This document shows, one piece after another, positions 8,400 through 18,281 of a stretch of DNA of 38,976 nt (positions within the stretch are counted from its first letter, which is position 1; each line of letters begins with the position of its first letter). The position numbers and the translations under genes were made by a program. The notes beneath the pieces are model-generated. The model had not been told where the DNA came from, made no database searches, and worked only from the letters and a program-made list of their open reading frames with translations. This DNA is from an uncultured Pirellula sp. (GTDB taxonomy: Bacteria; Planctomycetota; Planctomycetia; Pirellulales; Pirellulaceae): contig CAIYZV010000011.1 of the NCBI GenBank assembly GCA_903930765.1, positions 1 to 38,976 on the forward strand. The letters run 5' to 3'.

Positions 8400-8682
8400 C
8401 GTTTTTGGAGCCTGCAAATCCGTTAGTCATCTTGGGTTTGTTGTTCGACTAACATTGCGTTTAGGCTAAGCGCATCACGGTGTTTGGGTTAAGCTAATAG
8501 CACTCCAACTCGCGAGGAAATCCAACCCGCGAGGGAAGTCGCGAGAGAAATTCGCGTCAAGGTTTTTGCTTCCTCGGATCGGAAGGCCTTGCGCGACGTA
8601 CCGGTTTCGGAGGGGATGCTCTGAGGTGAACGGAGACGGTTCCCGGTGCGGGGCGTTGGAGATTCGATAGAGAAATTAGATC
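8400..8682. other. Intergenic region between rplQ and metH
   Basis: No gene seen. At about 8510-8555 there are three degenerate copies of a short CGCGAG(G/A)GAAAT-like unit. I looked for a cobalamin or SAM/SAH riboswitch ahead of metH and could not recognise the conserved boxes. The region nearest the start is purine-rich (GATAGAGAAATTAGATC) without a clear ribosome-binding site. Confidence 0.5.
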
Positions 8683-11600
8683 ATGGGTCGACAGACATCG
8701 AGTAACGAACTTCCAGGGTTGATCCGTGAGCGGATCCATGTGCTCGATGGGGCCATGGGCACGATGATTCAGCGTCTCGAGCTGAATGAGGCTGCGGTGC
8801 GCGGTGAACGTTTCGCAGGGCATCACAAGGATCTGGTCCGATTCAGCGATTTGCTTTGTTTGACGCGGCCTGACGACATTACGGATATCCACTACGCCTA
8901 TCTTCAAGCGGGCGCCGATATCGTCGAGACCAACTCGTTTGGTGCCTCCCCCATCGGCATGGCAGAGATGGAGCTGCCGACGGAATTGGTGCGGGAGTTG
9001 AACTATGCCGCCGTGGATTGCGCCCGCAAGGCGATCGATCGCGTTCTGCGCGAGGATCCGTCGAGGCCGCGTTATGTTGCGGGAAGTATTGGCCCGACGA
9101 CCAAGCAATTAGCGATCAGCACCAAGGTCGAGGATGCTGCCAATCGGGATGTCGATTTCATGGAGATGGTGGAGAGCTACAAGGTTCAGATCGCCCATTT
9201 GGTGGAAGCAGGCGTTGACATTCTGCTCCCTGAAACGGCGATCGATACTTTGAATCTCAAGTCATGTCTCTTTGCGATCAGCGAATACTTCCGTGAGTCC
9301 GGACGTCGGGTACCCGTGATGGTCAGCGCTACGTTCGACAAAGGTGGACGCACCTTCGTCAGCGGTCAAACCGTCGAGGCGTTTTGGAATGCGGTAAGTC
9401 ATTTTCCGATGCTTAGCGTGGGCATGAACTGCGCGATGGGGCCAGATATCATGCGTCCGCACATCGAGGAGATGTCTAGGGTGTCGAGCGTTGGGATCTC
9501 TTGCCATCCCAACGCGGGTTTGCCCAACGCGTTTGGCCAGTATGACTTGACCCCATCCAAAATGGCGGACTACATCGAGGATTTCGCGTCGAGCGGATGG
9601 TTGAACATCGTCGGCGGTTGTTGCGGTTCCAATCCGGACCACATTCGGGCTATCTCGGAACGGGTCGCGAAGATCAAGCCTCGGGTGGATCCTGAGCCCA
9701 TCGTATGGACGCGGTTGAGCGGTCAAGAAGCCACGACCTTGAGGCCGGAAACGCAATTCACGATGGTGGGTGAGCGCACGAACGTTACCGGTTCGCGAGC
9801 CTTTGCGAACTTGATTCGGAACGACAAGTACGAGGAGGCCGTTGAAGTTGCGCGGCACCAAGTCCAAAACGGTGCCACGATCATCGATATCAATATGGAT
9901 GATGCGTTGCTCGACGGAGCCGCGGCCATGACGCGATTCCTTCGGCTGATCGCTGGTGACTCGGTCGCTGCGTCGGTACCTGTGATGATCGATTCCTCGA
10001 AATGGGAAGTGTTGGAAGCCGGGCTGCAGAATGTTCAAGGCAAGGCGATTGTCAACAGCATCAGCCTCAAGGATGGTGAAGAGGAGTTTCTGCGTCGGGC
10101 CCGGTTGGTGCGTCAGTACGGTGCTGCCGTCGTGGTGATGGCTTTCGATGAAAACGGACAAGCCACCGAGTCGTCGGAGAAGGCGAGGATCTGCGAGCGA
10201 GCTTATGATTTGCTCATCGATCAAGTCCATTTCCAGCCACAGGACATCATATTCGATCCTAACATTTTGACGGTCGCCACGGGGATTGAGGAGCACGATA
10301 ATTACGCGGTGAACTTCATTGACGCGTGCCGATTGATCAAGAAACAATGTCCGAGGTCGCGTATTTCTGGTGGGGTCAGCAACATCAGTTTCTCGTTCCG
10401 TGGCAATGACGTCGTGCGCGAAGCGATGCATTCCGCGTTCCTGTACCACGCCATCCAAGCGGGAATGGATATGGGGATTGTGAACGCTGGGCAATTGGCG
10501 GTTTATGAGGATATCCCGAAGGAGCTTTTGGAGCATGTCGAGGATGTGCTTCTCAATCGCCGGTCGGACGCCACCGAGAGATTGCTCGTCCTGGCTGAGT
10601 CGTACAAAGGGTCCGGTACGAAGAAGTCGGTAGGTGAGAATCTCGAATGGAGAGACAGGACCGTTCATGAGCGATTGAAGCATGCCTTGATTCACGGCAT
10701 CGACAAGTTCATAGAGGTCGACACGGAAGAGGCCAGGCAATCCTGCACAAGGTGCTTGGAAGTCATCGAAGGGCCGCTGATGTCAGGCATGAGCGTCGTC
10801 GGAGACTTGTTCGGTGCCGGTAAGATGTTCTTGCCTCAGGTGGTCAAAAGTGCCCGTGTGATGAAGAAGTCGGTGGGCTATTTGCAACCGTTCATGGAGA
10901 AAGAGAAACAAGAGGCTGGATTGGAAGGTCAAGCGTTTCGTGGCAAGGTCTTAATGGCCACCGTGAAAGGGGACGTCCACGATATCGGGAAAAACATCGT
11001 AGGCGTGGTGCTCGGCTGCAACAACTACCAAGTGATCGATCTGGGGGTGATGTGCTCGTGCGAGAAGATTCTCGAGGAAGCTGTCAAGCATGGCGTTGAA
11101 GTGATCGGTTTGTCCGGATTGATCACCCCGAGCCTCGATGAAATGACCCACGTTGCGAGAGAGATGCAACGCACTGGAATGAAGATTCCGTTGCTGATCG
11201 GAGGTGCCACCACATCGGCAAAGCATACCGCTGTAAAAATAGCCCCGCATTATCAAGAGCCCGTGGTGCATGTGCTCGACGCATCCCGATGCGTTGGAGT
11301 GGTTGAGTCGTTGTGCAGTAAGCAGTCCAAACCCTCGTATGTAGAGAACAATCGCAAGCTGCAGGAGGAGTTGAGGGCGAGTTACGAGGCGAGGCAGATC
11401 AAGTTGGTGCCGTACGCCGAAGCGTTGTCCAAGCGGTTTGCGACCGATTGGAGCACGGTTCGCATCGACAAGCCATCCTTTATTGGTCCTCGCGTTATCA
11501 AGAATTACTCGCTGGAGAAAATCGCGAAGTACATCGACTGGTCTCCGTTCTTCATGGCCTGGGAACTGCGAGGAAAGTATCCAAAGATCTTTCAGGATGA

Positions 11601-12381
11601 TGTGGTCGGGACGGAGGCGAAGAAGCTCTTTGATGATGCCAATAAGATGCTATTCGATTGCATCACCCAAGGCCGATTGGTAGCCAATGCGATCTACGGT
11701 TTCTGGCCTGCAGCCTCCGACGGGGATGATGTGGTGCTGTACACCGATGAATCGCGCAACGTCGAGTTTCGCCGGTTTCATTTCTTGCGGCAGCAATGGG
11801 AGCGCAAAGGGCAAACCGACTTCCGTTCGTTGGCGGATTACATCGCCCCGATTGGTTCCGGGCGGCAGGACTACATGGGGGCGTTCGTGGTCACGGCTGG
11901 GCAAGGAGCCGATGAAATCGCCAAAGAGTTCGAGAGCAAGCATGACGATTACTCATCGATCATGGTCAAAGCGATCGCGGACCGGTTGGCGGAGGCGTTT
12001 GCCGAACTGATGCACGAGCAAGCCCGATTGGATTGGGGATATGGAATCGAAGAACAGCTGACCAATGACCAACTGATCGAGGAAGAGTATCGTGGCATCC
12101 GCCCCGCGCCCGGTTACCCAGCGTGTCCGGACCATACCGAAAAGAAGATTCTTTTTGAGATGCTCGACGTCGAGAAAGAGATCGGAGTCAAACTGACCGA
12201 GTCGTGCGCGATGTGGCCTGCGGCGAGCGTGAGCGGTTTCTACTTTGGACATCCCGAGTCGCGGTATTTTGCGGTCGATCGAATCACCAAGGACCAAGTC
12301 GATGCGTACGCGTTGCGAAAAGGGATGAGCGTTCGGGAGGTGGAGCGTTGGCTCTCTCCCAATTTGGGGTATGAACCTTAG
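8683..12381 (+). CDS. metH: Cobalamin-dependent methionine synthase
   Basis: A 1232-residue full-length MetH that makes methionine from homocysteine using methyltetrahydrofolate. Modules are in the usual order. The homocysteine domain (about 1-340) has the zinc ligands Cys250 (GMNCAMG) and Cys313/Cys314 (GGCCGS). The pterin-binding domain (about 355-640) starts at [13 protein letters not shown]. The B12 cap and Rossmann domains (about 660-900) carry GDVHDIGKN, with His766 as the lower cobalt ligand. The C-terminal activation domain (about 930-1232) has [12 protein letters not shown] from Arg1140, which binds S-adenosylmethionine for reductive repair. No residue of these motifs is missing. The upstream ribosome-binding site is weak. 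An NfeD-like gene starts 18 bp downstream and may be co-transcribed. Confidence 0.98.
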   Translation: MGRQTSSNELPGLIRERIHVLDGAMGTMIQRLELNEAAVRGERFAGHHKDLVRFSDLLCLTRPDDITDIHYAYLQAGADIVETNSFGASPIGMAEMELPTELVRELNYAAVDCARKAIDRVLREDPSRPRYVAGSIGPTTKQLAISTKVEDAANRDVDFMEMVESYKVQIAHLVEAGVDILLPETAIDTLNLKSCLFAISEYFRESGRRVPVMVSATFDKGGRTFVSGQTVEAFWNAVSHFPMLSVGMNCAMGPDIMRPHIEEMSRVSSVGISCHPNAGLPNAFGQYDLTPSKMADYIEDFASSGWLNIVGGCCGSNPDHIRAISERVAKIKPRVDPEPIVWTRLSGQEATTLRPETQFTMVGERTNVTGSRAFANLIRNDKYEEAVEVARHQVQNGATIIDINMDDALLDGAAAMTRFLRLIAGDSVAASVPVMIDSSKWEVLEAGLQNVQGKAIVNSISLKDGEEEFLRRARLVRQYGAAVVVMAFDENGQATESSEKARICERAYDLLIDQVHFQPQDIIFDPNILTVATGIEEHDNYAVNFIDACRLIKKQCPRSRISGGVSNISFSFRGNDVVREAMHSAFLYHAIQAGMDMGIVNAGQLAVYEDIPKELLEHVEDVLLNRRSDATERLLVLAESYKGSGTKKSVGENLEWRDRTVHERLKHALIHGIDKFIEVDTEEARQSCTRCLEVIEGPLMSGMSVVGDLFGAGKMFLPQVVKSARVMKKSVGYLQPFMEKEKQEAGLEGQAFRGKVLMATVKGDVHDIGKNIVGVVLGCNNYQVIDLGVMCSCEKILEEAVKHGVEVIGLSGLITPSLDEMTHVAREMQRTGMKIPLLIGGATTSAKHTAVKIAPHYQEPVVHVLDASRCVGVVESLCSKQSKPSYVENNRKLQEELRASYEARQIKLVPYAEALSKRFATDWSTVRIDKPSFIGPRVIKNYSLEKIAKYIDWSPFFMAWELRGKYPKIFQDDVVGTEAKKLFDDANKMLFDCITQGRLVANAIYGFWPAASDGDDVVLYTDESRNVEFRRFHFLRQQWERKGQTDFRSLADYIAPIGSGRQDYMGAFVVTAGQGADEIAKEFESKHDDYSSIMVKAIADRLAEAFAELMHEQARLDWGYGIEEQLTNDQLIEEEYRGIRPAPGYPACPDHTEKKILFEMLDVEKEIGVKLTESCAMWPAASVSGFYFGHPESRYFAVDRITKDQVDAYALRKGMSVREVERWLSPNLGYEP

Positions 12382-12399
12382 GCATCCAACGAGGGGACC

Positions 12400-12978
12400 A
12401 TGGAGACTGCGCTAGCGATTGCGTTTCTGCTGTTCATCGCCGCGTTGGTGGTGTTTGTGATCGATCTGATGATCCCGACCGGTGGGATTTTGATCGCGGT
12501 CACCGGATTGCTTGGATTTGGTGCTGTTGTGTTTGCGTTTCGGCACAGTCCTGTGAGCGGCTATTGGATGCTGATTGCAACGTTGGCATGCATTCCCGTC
12601 ATGATGTTTGTGCTCCTCTACGTTTGGCCGCATACACCGTTCGGGAAACGGATGATTGCCAAGCCCGACTCTCCGGGGGAGTTCGTCTGGTCGGACGCCG
12701 CCGCCGTTGGTGATCCGACGTTGCTCATCGGAGCAACAGGCCAAACCATGACGGAGTTTTTGCCTCACGGTTTGGTTCGAATTGCGGAAAAGAGTTACGA
12801 GGCGGTCAGCGATTCAGGGCCCATTGACCCGGGTGTTTGGGTCAAGGTGACGCGGTTGGACGTAGGTAGATTGGTGGTAATCCCTGTCCGAACACGAAGC
12901 GGAGACGAGGAACCGATGTCATCCGGTTCGGGGCTCGATCGACCGATCAGCGAACTCAATCTCGATTCGATGGAGTAA
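12400..12978 (+). CDS. NfeD-like membrane protein
   Basis: A 192-residue protein with three hydrophobic segments in the first 75 residues (about 3-22, 27-46 and 55-74). A soluble domain follows, and TLLIGATGQTMTEFLPHG and GVWVKVTRLDVGRLVVIPV within it match the C-terminal OB-fold of NfeD proteins. NfeD proteins work with stomatin-like or SPFH partners in membrane organisation; long forms carry a ClpP-like protease domain, which is absent here. No stomatin gene is nearby. It starts 18 bp after metH on the same strand, suggesting shared transcription but not shared function. The last 30 residues are acidic and serine-rich. Confidence 0.75.
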   Translation: METALAIAFLLFIAALVVFVIDLMIPTGGILIAVTGLLGFGAVVFAFRHSPVSGYWMLIATLACIPVMMFVLLYVWPHTPFGKRMIAKPDSPGEFVWSDAAAVGDPTLLIGATGQTMTEFLPHGLVRIAEKSYEAVSDSGPIDPGVWVKVTRLDVGRLVVIPVRTRSGDEEPMSSGSGLDRPISELNLDSME

Positions 12979-12996
12979 TTCGATAGAGTAAGAAGA

Positions 12997-13416
12997 TTAT
13001 TTCTCGGACTCAAAGCCGGATTTCGAGAGTTCTTCATAGCCTGGTTTGAGCGGTCGCACATCGTAGCCGTACTTCTTTAGGATTTTGGCGGCCCGAAGAG
13101 ATCGGTAGCCAACGGCGCAGTACGTGTAAACGATCTTGTCCTTCGCCACTTTTTCTCGGACTTGATCCTCTTTGATTTTGTCTTGCAAATCCCGCCAAGG
13201 AAGCAGCGTGGCCCCTTTGATGTGTCCTGCGTTCCATTCGATGAGATCGCGCACGTCGACGAAGACCGCTTTCTTGGCTTCGATGTTTTGCTTGACGGTT
13301 TCCAGGGAGTCTTTGGTGTGTTCTTTGGGCTCGTCATTTCGATCGTCTGCCATCGAAAACGAGAGTGCAATGAAGCAAAGAACAAGGGCCTGTGGGAGCA
13401 GGGCAAAGCGCATCAT
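12997..13416 (-). CDS. Secreted rhodanese-domain protein
   Basis: A 139-residue protein with a signal peptide (hydrophobic about 4-21, probable cleavage after SFSMA) and a single rhodanese domain. Visible landmarks are VFVDVRDLIEWNAGHIKGA and the active-site loop YTYCAVGYRS, with Cys100 as the persulfide-carrying residue, then RAAKILKKYGY and PGYEELSKSG. Rhodaneses transfer sulfane sulfur or act as redox or binding modules; here the location would be periplasmic. Two adjacent ATG codons (13416 and 13413) are equally possible starts. It converges with the metH-nfeD unit, leaving only 18 bp between stop codons. Confidence 0.88.
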   Translation of the reverse strand: MMRFALLPQALVLCFIALSFSMADDRNDEPKEHTKDSLETVKQNIEAKKAVFVDVRDLIEWNAGHIKGATLLPWRDLQDKIKEDQVREKVAKDKIVYTYCAVGYRSLRAAKILKKYGYDVRPLKPGYEELSKSGFESEK

Positions 13417-13952
13417 GGTAAAAAGTTTCTAAGTGCGGAAACCAGTCGAATGAAAGCAACCAATGCATCTGCCCGCACCGGTTCAGGACCGAATGGGAGA
13501 GCCATTGGGGAATAGGGCTGATTCAAAAGGACAAACGGTGGGCGCGCTCTCCGACTGACGACCGAGCCTAGCGGGCGTACAGGCAATAGATCGCGTCAGT
13601 TCTCTTTGAATCGACAGTCATTTATAGGCATCGCAGTTCAGGGTTGTCAACGACAACTTGCTCGATGGCAGGAATGAGCGGCCGACCAATCAAGTATATG
13701 TCATGCAATGCGCGCGGATATTTCCGCTTTGGAAATCGACGTGGATTGCGCGCGGTGGGTCGTACAATCGTAATATCTGTTACGAGGGAAACGGAGGGTT
13801 CTCTGATTTGTTAGGAACCGTCGGTTGATCGCAATGATTTCGATTGGGCGGCCGATGAAATTGGCGAGATAAAATAAGCGGATCGAAAGGAATCGGCCGC
13901 AGGAAAGAGATGTTGGAGTGTAAGCGATCGGGAGCAGAAAAGGAGTTCGCCC
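13417..13952. other. 536-bp intergenic region
   Basis: No gene seen on either strand; long minus-strand readings here are compositionally random. A 14-bp dyad, GCGGA-TATT-TCCGC (13714-13727), and an isolated TACAAT box (13763-13768) lie upstream of the lipoprotein gene. I could not pair the TACAAT with a good -35 box. Confidence 0.5.
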
Positions 13953-14717
13953 ATGAGATCCTTCTTTTGGTTGGCTGTGGTGTTGTCTTGTTTTTCGATG
14001 GGTTTGGGGTGCGCCCCACGGGTGCGGGTCAAATCGAATCCTGGGCCGCACGATCAAGGCATACGGTACTACAGGCCAAAGCCCTATCTGCTGATCTCGA
14101 ACATTGCAGAGAGAGTTCCTAACGAAAATGGTAAGCCAGGACGCGCGGTTTTGGATGAACGGTACGTCGATATTCAGCTTCAGTATTTGCCCGATTTCGA
14201 AGAGGAATATGCCATCGACGTACGGACGGGGTTTGGCGTCGCGGATGTCGCCATCACCCTCGAAGACGGATGGAATTTGACCGCCATCAATCAAAAGCTC
14301 GATTCGCAGACCGATGAAAATTTGAAGGCTGCCGCCGACTTGATGGGGAGTGTCGCCAGTGCTGCAGGTGCTGGATCGCGTGTTTCGGATCCCGGCAAGA
14401 CGGCATCGCCAGCGTTTCGGGTCAAGGCGACGAATGTTCCTTTGGGGTATTACGAATCGGTTATCGGTCGAGACGGTTGCGGCCGCAAGCGGCTTTATGG
14501 GTTCCGGTACGTAGGTTTTATTCCGTACCAATCGTGCCCGACATCGATGAGTGGAAGCGAATGCGGCAACTGCCAGAGCACCGAGATTTATGGCTTGGTG
14601 TTCGAAAATGATGCGATGGTCTTCCGGCCACTGCATCGCGTTGAAAGCCTTGTCAATTCCTCAGACATCGTCGAGCGAGTCTCATCGTTGGACGTGCAGA
14701 CTGGAGTTGTACGTTGA
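13953..14717 (+). CDS. Hypothetical lipoprotein
   Basis: A 254-residue protein I do not recognise. The N-terminus is a clear lipoprotein signal: hydrophobic residues 4-18, then MGLGC with Cys20 to be lipidated. The mature part has no repeats or membrane segments. It has Cys-containing stretches (GRDGCGRK and SGSECGNCQS) and an Ala/Gly-rich segment around residue 135. YRPKPYLLISNIAERV near the start of the mature chain is the most distinctive stretch. AAAAGGAG upstream of the ATG supports the start. Its 3' end overlaps the convergent zinc-ribbon gene by 36 bp. A structural or surface role is only a guess. Confidence 0.7.
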   Translation: MRSFFWLAVVLSCFSMGLGCAPRVRVKSNPGPHDQGIRYYRPKPYLLISNIAERVPNENGKPGRAVLDERYVDIQLQYLPDFEEEYAIDVRTGFGVADVAITLEDGWNLTAINQKLDSQTDENLKAAADLMGSVASAAGAGSRVSDPGKTASPAFRVKATNVPLGYYESVIGRDGCGRKRLYGFRYVGFIPYQSCPTSMSGSECGNCQSTEIYGLVFENDAMVFRPLHRVESLVNSSDIVERVSSLDVQTGVVR

Positions 14718-14945
14718 TTGGCAAGCCTGCTGCAATTGCTTGTCGGCTTGTTCGAGCAGCGTATCGACCCTTGAGTCCAGGCTTTCGCGAGGAAGTGCGT
14801 GGGGGAAGTGGGATGGAGCGCTGGTAGCGCAAAACTCGGCGCTGCACGCGTGGCAGCGAACCTGTTTGCCGTGCAGTTCGATCGGGACATGCAGTTTCCT
14901 ACCGCACGTGGGGCATGCTCCGACAAAGCGAATGGATCCTGTCAT
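14682..14945 (-). CDS. Small zinc-ribbon protein
   Basis: An 87-residue protein starting MTGSIRFVGA. It has two Cys pairs, CPTCGRK (Cys11/Cys14) and CHACSAE (Cys31/Cys34), spaced like a zinc ribbon. Between them KLHVPIELHGKQVR resembles the linker seen at the N-terminus of many planctomycete zinc-ribbon proteins. The C-terminal half (LDSRVDTLLEQADKQLQQA) is probably helical. The start is supported by AGGGAAG seven bases upstream; the reading frame is open further upstream, but that part is compositionally unlikely to be coding. It converges on and overlaps the lipoprotein gene by 36 bp. Function unknown; binding of nucleic acid or a protein is possible. Confidence 0.6.
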   Translation of the reverse strand: MTGSIRFVGACPTCGRKLHVPIELHGKQVRCHACSAEFCATSAPSHFPHALPRESLDSRVDTLLEQADKQLQQACQSTYNSSLHVQR

Positions 14946-15283
14946 CGATTTGCTTCCCTGTTTGCCAGAAAATCCTGTTTGCCCAAAAATCCTGAAAGGG
15001 GAGACGTGGTCGCTGCCGCCATCAAGGGAGCTGATTATTGTGGCGTATTCTTCCTCTGTCAATATCGTAAAGTGGTTTTCATCCCCTGTATGCCATGTGA
15101 AATTGCATGGTTGGGGTGGGGGAACAGGGGAAACCAGGGGGAAAGATGGACGGTGGGACCGGCAGAAGGACCGGCAGAGGGACCCAAGGTGTCCGAGGGG
15201 TGCCGTTTGATAGGTGGAGTCGGAGATTGGGGTTGGTTGTTGGAATGGGATTTCGAGGAATCGTGGACGACGTGCTCCTGGAG

Positions 15284-15298
15284 TGCTAGCATTGCACG
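15284..15298. promoter_or_regulatory. Inverted repeat upstream of imuA, possible operator
   Basis: GTGC-N7-GCAC at 15284-15298, 32 bp before the imuA ATG. imuAB cassettes are usually controlled by LexA, and a dyad in this place is where an SOS operator would be expected. The half-sites do not match a LexA box I know, so the assignment is speculative. Confidence 0.2.
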
Positions 15299-15329
15299 CT
15301 GAGGTGGCACTGATCCGGTGTAGGGAAGC

Positions 15330-16256
15330 ATGGCAAACGAAGCAACAGAATCGATGGCTGCAGGTAGGGCAACAGGGCATGTGACGGGTCGGCAGACGGG
15401 TCATGTTGCAGTGGGGGCCTTGGACGGTTTCGTTGCCGGAGTGGGGGAGACTCGTCAGGACCAAGTATCTCGGTTATCGCGAGAGATTCGAGCATTGGAG
15501 ACGGCTGGGCGTCCGGGAGGGGTGCGTGTTTCGAGCGGGAGTGTTGGCATGGACCGATGCCTTCCCGGTGGTGGGTATGCGAAAGGAAGCATGCTGGAGT
15601 TGGTTCATGGAGGGATGAGTCATCGCCGTGGATTGTTTTGCGGCATGGGATTGATGGGGTTGGGGGTTCGTATTGCGAAGGAGTGGATTTCCGATGGCAG
15701 GTATATGGTGATCCTCGATCGCGATCGCCAGTTTTATGCGCCAGGGGTGGCTGCGATGGGGGTGCCGTTGGAGCGGTTGATTGTGTTGCAACCCAGTTCG
15801 GAGTCGGATGCGATTTGGGGGATGGATCAAGCGTTGCGGAACAGTGCTGTCGGTGCCGTGGTGGCGTGGGTGCATCGTTTGGAGGACCGGGTGGCAAGGC
15901 GTTTGCAGTTGGCGACGGAGCATGGGGGAGGCGTCGGTGTTTTGCTGCGAGATTTTCATTCGTCCCGCACGAGTCCGAGTTGGTCGGATGTGCAGTGGCG
16001 AGTGCGAGGTTCCGGTAACGCTGCCGATCATGCTTCCCGTGGCACTGCCGATTGGCAGAAGCGTTGGTATGACATGGAGTTGACGCGAGCGATTGGGGGG
16101 CGGGTAGGAAGTCGGTTGCGTCTAGGGATAGGCGCATGTGGAGATTGGATCGAAGAATCACGGGAGTCGGGAGCCTCGCATGAGCAAAAGAGTTCTTTGC
16201 ATTTGGCTGCCCAATTGGCCCAGCCAGCGCGTAGCCGCCGAGAAATGGCGGGCTGA
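15330..16256 (+). CDS. imuA: ImuA-like protein (RecA-like mutagenesis accessory factor)
   Basis: A 308-residue protein of the ImuA family, which is distantly RecA-like and supports error-prone repair with ImuB and DnaE2. Recognisable parts are GSVGMDRCLPGGGYAKGSML (residues 71-90, the degenerate P-loop region), DRDRQFYAPGVAAMGVPLER and a following stretch with LQPSSESDAIWGMDQALR, then AVVAWVHRLEDRVARRLQLA. The first 45 residues are low-complexity (Gly, Thr, His) and unlike the family, so the true start could be later, although AGGGAAG precedes this ATG closely. It overlaps the start of imuB by 77 bp in another frame, implying translational coupling. Confidence 0.85.
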   Translation: MANEATESMAAGRATGHVTGRQTGHVAVGALDGFVAGVGETRQDQVSRLSREIRALETAGRPGGVRVSSGSVGMDRCLPGGGYAKGSMLELVHGGMSHRRGLFCGMGLMGLGVRIAKEWISDGRYMVILDRDRQFYAPGVAAMGVPLERLIVLQPSSESDAIWGMDQALRNSAVGAVVAWVHRLEDRVARRLQLATEHGGGVGVLLRDFHSSRTSPSWSDVQWRVRGSGNAADHASRGTADWQKRWYDMELTRAIGGRVGSRLRLGIGACGDWIEESRESGASHEQKSSLHLAAQLAQPARSRREMAG

Positions 16257-18060
16257 GGCCGCAGATTCGCAAGTGGTACAGGTGCCAGTACCAGTTGAGC
16301 CAGTACCAGTTGAGCCAGTACCAGATGAGCCAGTACCAGTTCGAATGGGCTTGGTCGGTCCATTGGTTTTGTATACCAATGATGCCAGGCGTGGCCGTTT
16401 GGTTGCTGCGGCCAACGCGACGGCTCGCCAGCGTGGCGTGGTACCTGGGATGACCTTAGCGCAGCTGACAGCGATCTGCCCTGAGGCTAAATGGAGCGAG
16501 CACGATCCGAGCGCGGACGTTGAGGAATTGCTGACGATTGCGGAGGGGTTGCAGCAGTTTTGCCCCTTGGTCGGGCTTGAGACGTTGGGTCGGCAATTAT
16601 GGGCAGGACGCTCCATCCATCAGTCGCAAGGTATTTTCTTAGACATCACCGGGTTGGCTGCTTGGTATGGCAGCGAAATGCGACTCGGGGTGGCGATCCA
16701 ACGTTGGTTGGCTGGTGAACGGTTGCTCTGCACCATCGGTATTGCTGGTTCTGTGGGGGCGGCATGGGCGATCGCGAATTATCGCTGCCGCCACCAGATT
16801 ACTGATGCGATGTTGCGATTGGAGTCGGGTGAGGAGTTCCCTGCTGACGGGGATTGGGTGTTCGAGGTTGCACCCGGAGCCGACATGCCGGAATCGCTTG
16901 GAAGGTACCCGATCGAATCGCTCCGATTGGAGTTGGACGTGGTTGCCAAGCTGCATCGGCTCGGGATAAAAACCGTCTCGGCGCTCCTGCAACTGCCGCG
17001 AGCTTCCTTGACCTCCCGATTTGGACCGGAGTTGTTGGAGAGAATCGATCAAACCATCCACGGGCGGGATGAGTTGATCCGAAGTTGTTCGGTGGGGACA
17101 CCGATGGAGATCGATATCGAGCTCGAGCATGTTGTGTTCGATCTGGTTTCGCTCGAAGGGATCCTTCGTCAAGCATCGATCGAGCTTTGCAAACGCCTCG
17201 ATCAGGTTGGGCATGGGGCTTTTCGCATTGTCTGTCGGATCGCGTTGGAACGCCAAAGCATCGCAGTCGATGCGAGTGATCCTCAACCCTCTGGGATGCC
17301 TTTGGCGCACGTGATTCAATTGAGTTTGTTTCAAGGCTCTCGCGACCCTGAGCATTGGGTTTGGTTGCTTTTAGGGCATCTCGCCAACAATCCCTTAAAA
17401 TTGGCTCGAGGTGCAGCCGCATCTCGAATGCGGGGCCACGGCGAGTTTGGGATCCGGGCCGTTCGAATCGAAGCCACGGCCACGGCACCGCTGCACTGGC
17501 ATCAAAACCAATTGTTTGATGGAGCGACGAATCGGTATCGCGACGATGCGGCGCGATTGATCGATTCATTGAGTTCCCGCCTCGGTCGCAATCGCGTGTT
17601 GACACCATCGATCCAGCGAGATCCTATTCCGGAGAACCAAGTCCGAATGCGTCCGCTTACAGGCTTGCGCAAGGACGGGGAGTCGCAGCGGACTAAGAAC
17701 AAAATGGGCCGCAAGCAAGGGAGCAAATTGGGCAAGGATCCCAAGCGGGATTTTTCAGACGAGCATTCGCTCGAATCGCGACCCGAGGAGTATCTTTCTA
17801 GGCCGACTCGCCTTATGTCCGAGCCTGAGCCCGTCGAGGTCGTCCAATTGGAGAACGGCGAATTGGCGTCGATCACGCATCGTCGCGAAAAGTTCGAGGT
17901 TTCTGCGTTCGCTGGTCCCGAGCGCATTGAGAGTGGATGGTGGGATGGACCGACCGAACGGCGGGATTATTTCCGAGTGGTTTTGTCGACGGGGGATTGG
18001 TGGTGGATCTATCGCGATTTGCAGCGCAAACAATGGTTTTTGCACGGCTGTTTTGATTGA
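16180..18060 (+). CDS. imuB: ImuB, Y-family DNA polymerase-like protein
   Basis: A 626-residue ImuB. The start MSKRVLCIWLPNWPSQRVAA is the family's characteristic N-terminus, where active Y-family polymerases carry catalytic acids; here they are missing, as in other ImuB proteins. Further landmarks are GMTLAQLTAICPEAKW, LGIKTVSALLQLPRASLTSR (helix-hairpin-helix) and the C-terminal block with GPERIESGWWDG and WIYRDLQRKQWFLHGCF. ImuB is thought to bind the beta clamp and recruit DnaE2 for lesion bypass. An insertion encoded by a 15-bp repeat (PVPVE units) lies at residues 36-55. A basic, Ser-rich linker covers about 490-550. dnaE2 does not follow. Confidence 0.93.
   Translation: MSKRVLCIWLPNWPSQRVAAEKWRAEAADSQVVQVPVPVEPVPVEPVPDEPVPVRMGLVGPLVLYTNDARRGRLVAAANATARQRGVVPGMTLAQLTAICPEAKWSEHDPSADVEELLTIAEGLQQFCPLVGLETLGRQLWAGRSIHQSQGIFLDITGLAAWYGSEMRLGVAIQRWLAGERLLCTIGIAGSVGAAWAIANYRCRHQITDAMLRLESGEEFPADGDWVFEVAPGADMPESLGRYPIESLRLELDVVAKLHRLGIKTVSALLQLPRASLTSRFGPELLERIDQTIHGRDELIRSCSVGTPMEIDIELEHVVFDLVSLEGILRQASIELCKRLDQVGHGAFRIVCRIALERQSIAVDASDPQPSGMPLAHVIQLSLFQGSRDPEHWVWLLLGHLANNPLKLARGAAASRMRGHGEFGIRAVRIEATATAPLHWHQNQLFDGATNRYRDDAARLIDSLSSRLGRNRVLTPSIQRDPIPENQVRMRPLTGLRKDGESQRTKNKMGRKQGSKLGKDPKRDFSDEHSLESRPEEYLSRPTRLMSEPEPVEVVQLENGELASITHRREKFEVSAFAGPERIESGWWDGPTERRDYFRVVLSTGDWWWIYRDLQRKQWFLHGCFD
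16285..16342. repeat. 15-bp tandem repeat inside imuB
   Basis: CCAGTACCAGTTGAG occurs at 16285-16299 and 16300-16314, then with one change at 16315-16329, then partially to about 16342. It encodes a Pro-Val-Glu repeat in the N-terminal part of ImuB and starts 29 bp after the imuA stop codon. The unit length keeps the frame. Confidence 0.95.
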
Positions 18061-18281
18061 TTGGCTGATTTGATGGATTGGCTGCTTGGATTGATTGGCT
18101 GCTTGCGTAGTTTGGAAGGGGCTCGGCGGTTCTAGGACGGTTCCAGAACCTTTCTTTGTCGCGTAAACTGGTAAGCAATTCAGCGGGCTCGCATGGGGTG
18201 AGGTTCCGTGTTCTCGGTGTTAGCGATGACGACTCGGGACACCGCTGGATCGATTCCCTTCCGCGATGATTGAGAACCTGC

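Noticed and set aside
8400-8682. Cobalamin or SAM/SAH riboswitch ahead of metH
   Set aside because: I could not find the conserved B12-box or the SAM/SAH core elements by eye.
9262-10740. A 492-codon minus-strand open frame inside metH
   Set aside because: It is a shadow of the metH codon pattern; metH motifs are intact through the whole stretch.
13701-14636. A long minus-strand open frame of about 311 codons opposite the lipoprotein gene
   Set aside because: Its translation is Arg/Ser/Pro-rich without any domain, and the opposite strand has a lipoprotein signal, a good ribosome-binding site and coherent protein composition.
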